Source of the DNA: Chara braunii | Taxonomy: Eukaryota > Streptophyta > Charophyceae > Charales > Characeae | Direction of reading: 5' to 3' | Assembly: GCA_003427395.1 (NCBI GenBank) | Contig: BFEA01000106.1 | Span: 2,698,868 to 2,728,465 of the forward strand | Length of the DNA stretch: 29,598 nucleotides | Shown: positions 29,365 to 29,598 of the stretch, piece after piece | Layout: the number at the start of each line of letters is the position of its first letter | Position numbering within the stretch: position 1 is the stretch's first letter | The notes under the pieces: generated by a model | What the model saw: only the letters and a program-made list of their open reading frames with translations | What the model was told of the DNA's origin: nothing | The model's database searches: none | Program-made: the position numbers and the translations under genes

Positions 29365-29598
29365 TCAAATAGTATATATATTGTCACATCACTACAAACT
29401 AAAAGAGCGCACTTTGCGGAACAAAGAATAAAAGCAAAAAACGGGCACAGTGATAACATGCAAAAATAAAAAGAAAAAGAAAAAACAAGGGCAGATTGAA
29501 ACCATTAAATTTCTCATTCTTCTTTGAACTCCACCTCCACTGTGCCTCTCACGTGCAAGGCTCGCCACGTTGATGAAGTTGAGCGCGAGCTGCCCCCA

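Larger units (their letters stand above)
26845..29598. other. Region upstream of the HHO-type gene; no gene recognised
   Basis: The promoter and 5' UTR of the minus-strand gene should lie here, but no TATA box or known operator could be assigned with confidence. A 180-codon open frame on the minus strand (27265-27807) and a 104-codon one on the plus strand (27899-28213) match no family I know. A (CT)n/C-run tract lies at 28236-28314, a short hairpin (GGTTCA...TGAACC) at 29246-29272 and a diverged repeat copy at 29287-29364. Confidence 0.6.

Overview
This window is plant-lineage (streptophyte) nuclear DNA. It holds one recognisable protein-coding gene on the minus strand, spread over about 12.6 kb (26844 down to 14226). 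The rest is microsatellites, minisatellites, small repeat elements and assembly artefacts. The gene encodes a GARP-family transcription factor of the NIGT1/HRS1/HHO group. These are plant-specific repressors that link nitrate and phosphate signalling in the angiosperms where they have been studied. Large introns, abundant (CT)n/(CA)n/(CTT)n tracts, a mix of early-diverging and conserved motifs, and an organelle-type tRNA-fMet relic suggest a large, repeat-rich genome. A charophycean alga (Chara-like) or an early-diverging land plant would fit, but the species cannot be fixed from this sequence alone.

Gene layout, 5' to 3' on the minus strand: exon 1 (26844-26565) carries the N-terminal coiled-coil/hydrophobic domain typical of HHO proteins. 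Exon 2 (24078-23771) finishes that domain. A short tentative exon 3 (23617-23558) carries a diverged form of a short conserved HHO motif. Exon 4 (22442-21320) carries a long variable region, an LxLxL motif, a GAFLPF motif and the first half of the GARP (MYB-SHAQKYF-like) DNA-binding domain. Exon 5 (20494-20418) is 77 bp. Exon 6 (15170-14226) carries the end of the GARP domain, a conserved [11 protein letters not shown] block, a poly-alanine tract and a second LxLxL motif. The joined model is about 930 residues, far longer than angiosperm homologues (roughly 300-420). Codon phases agree at every junction.

Region 1-14225 (downstream of the gene) has no recognisable protein-coding gene. It contains tandem repeats, an inverted-repeat element (8892-9051), a U6 snRNA-derived fragment (8781-8843, minus), a truncated organelle-type tRNA-fMet (7005-7063), members of at least two dispersed repeat families, a stretch of ambiguous bases (5016-5182) and a 429-base gap (11336-11764). 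Two perfect 38-bp Nextera mate-pair junction adapters (2934-2971 and 3089-3126) show uncleaned sequencing adapter built into the assembly.

The introns hold further tandem and inverted repeats, including a 5.2-kb intron with an A-A-B-a-B minisatellite and a 57-bp inverted repeat. Region 26845-29598, upstream of the gene, holds no recognised gene; any promoter or 5' UTR should lie here. I saw no CRISPR array, operon, phage or bacterial system.
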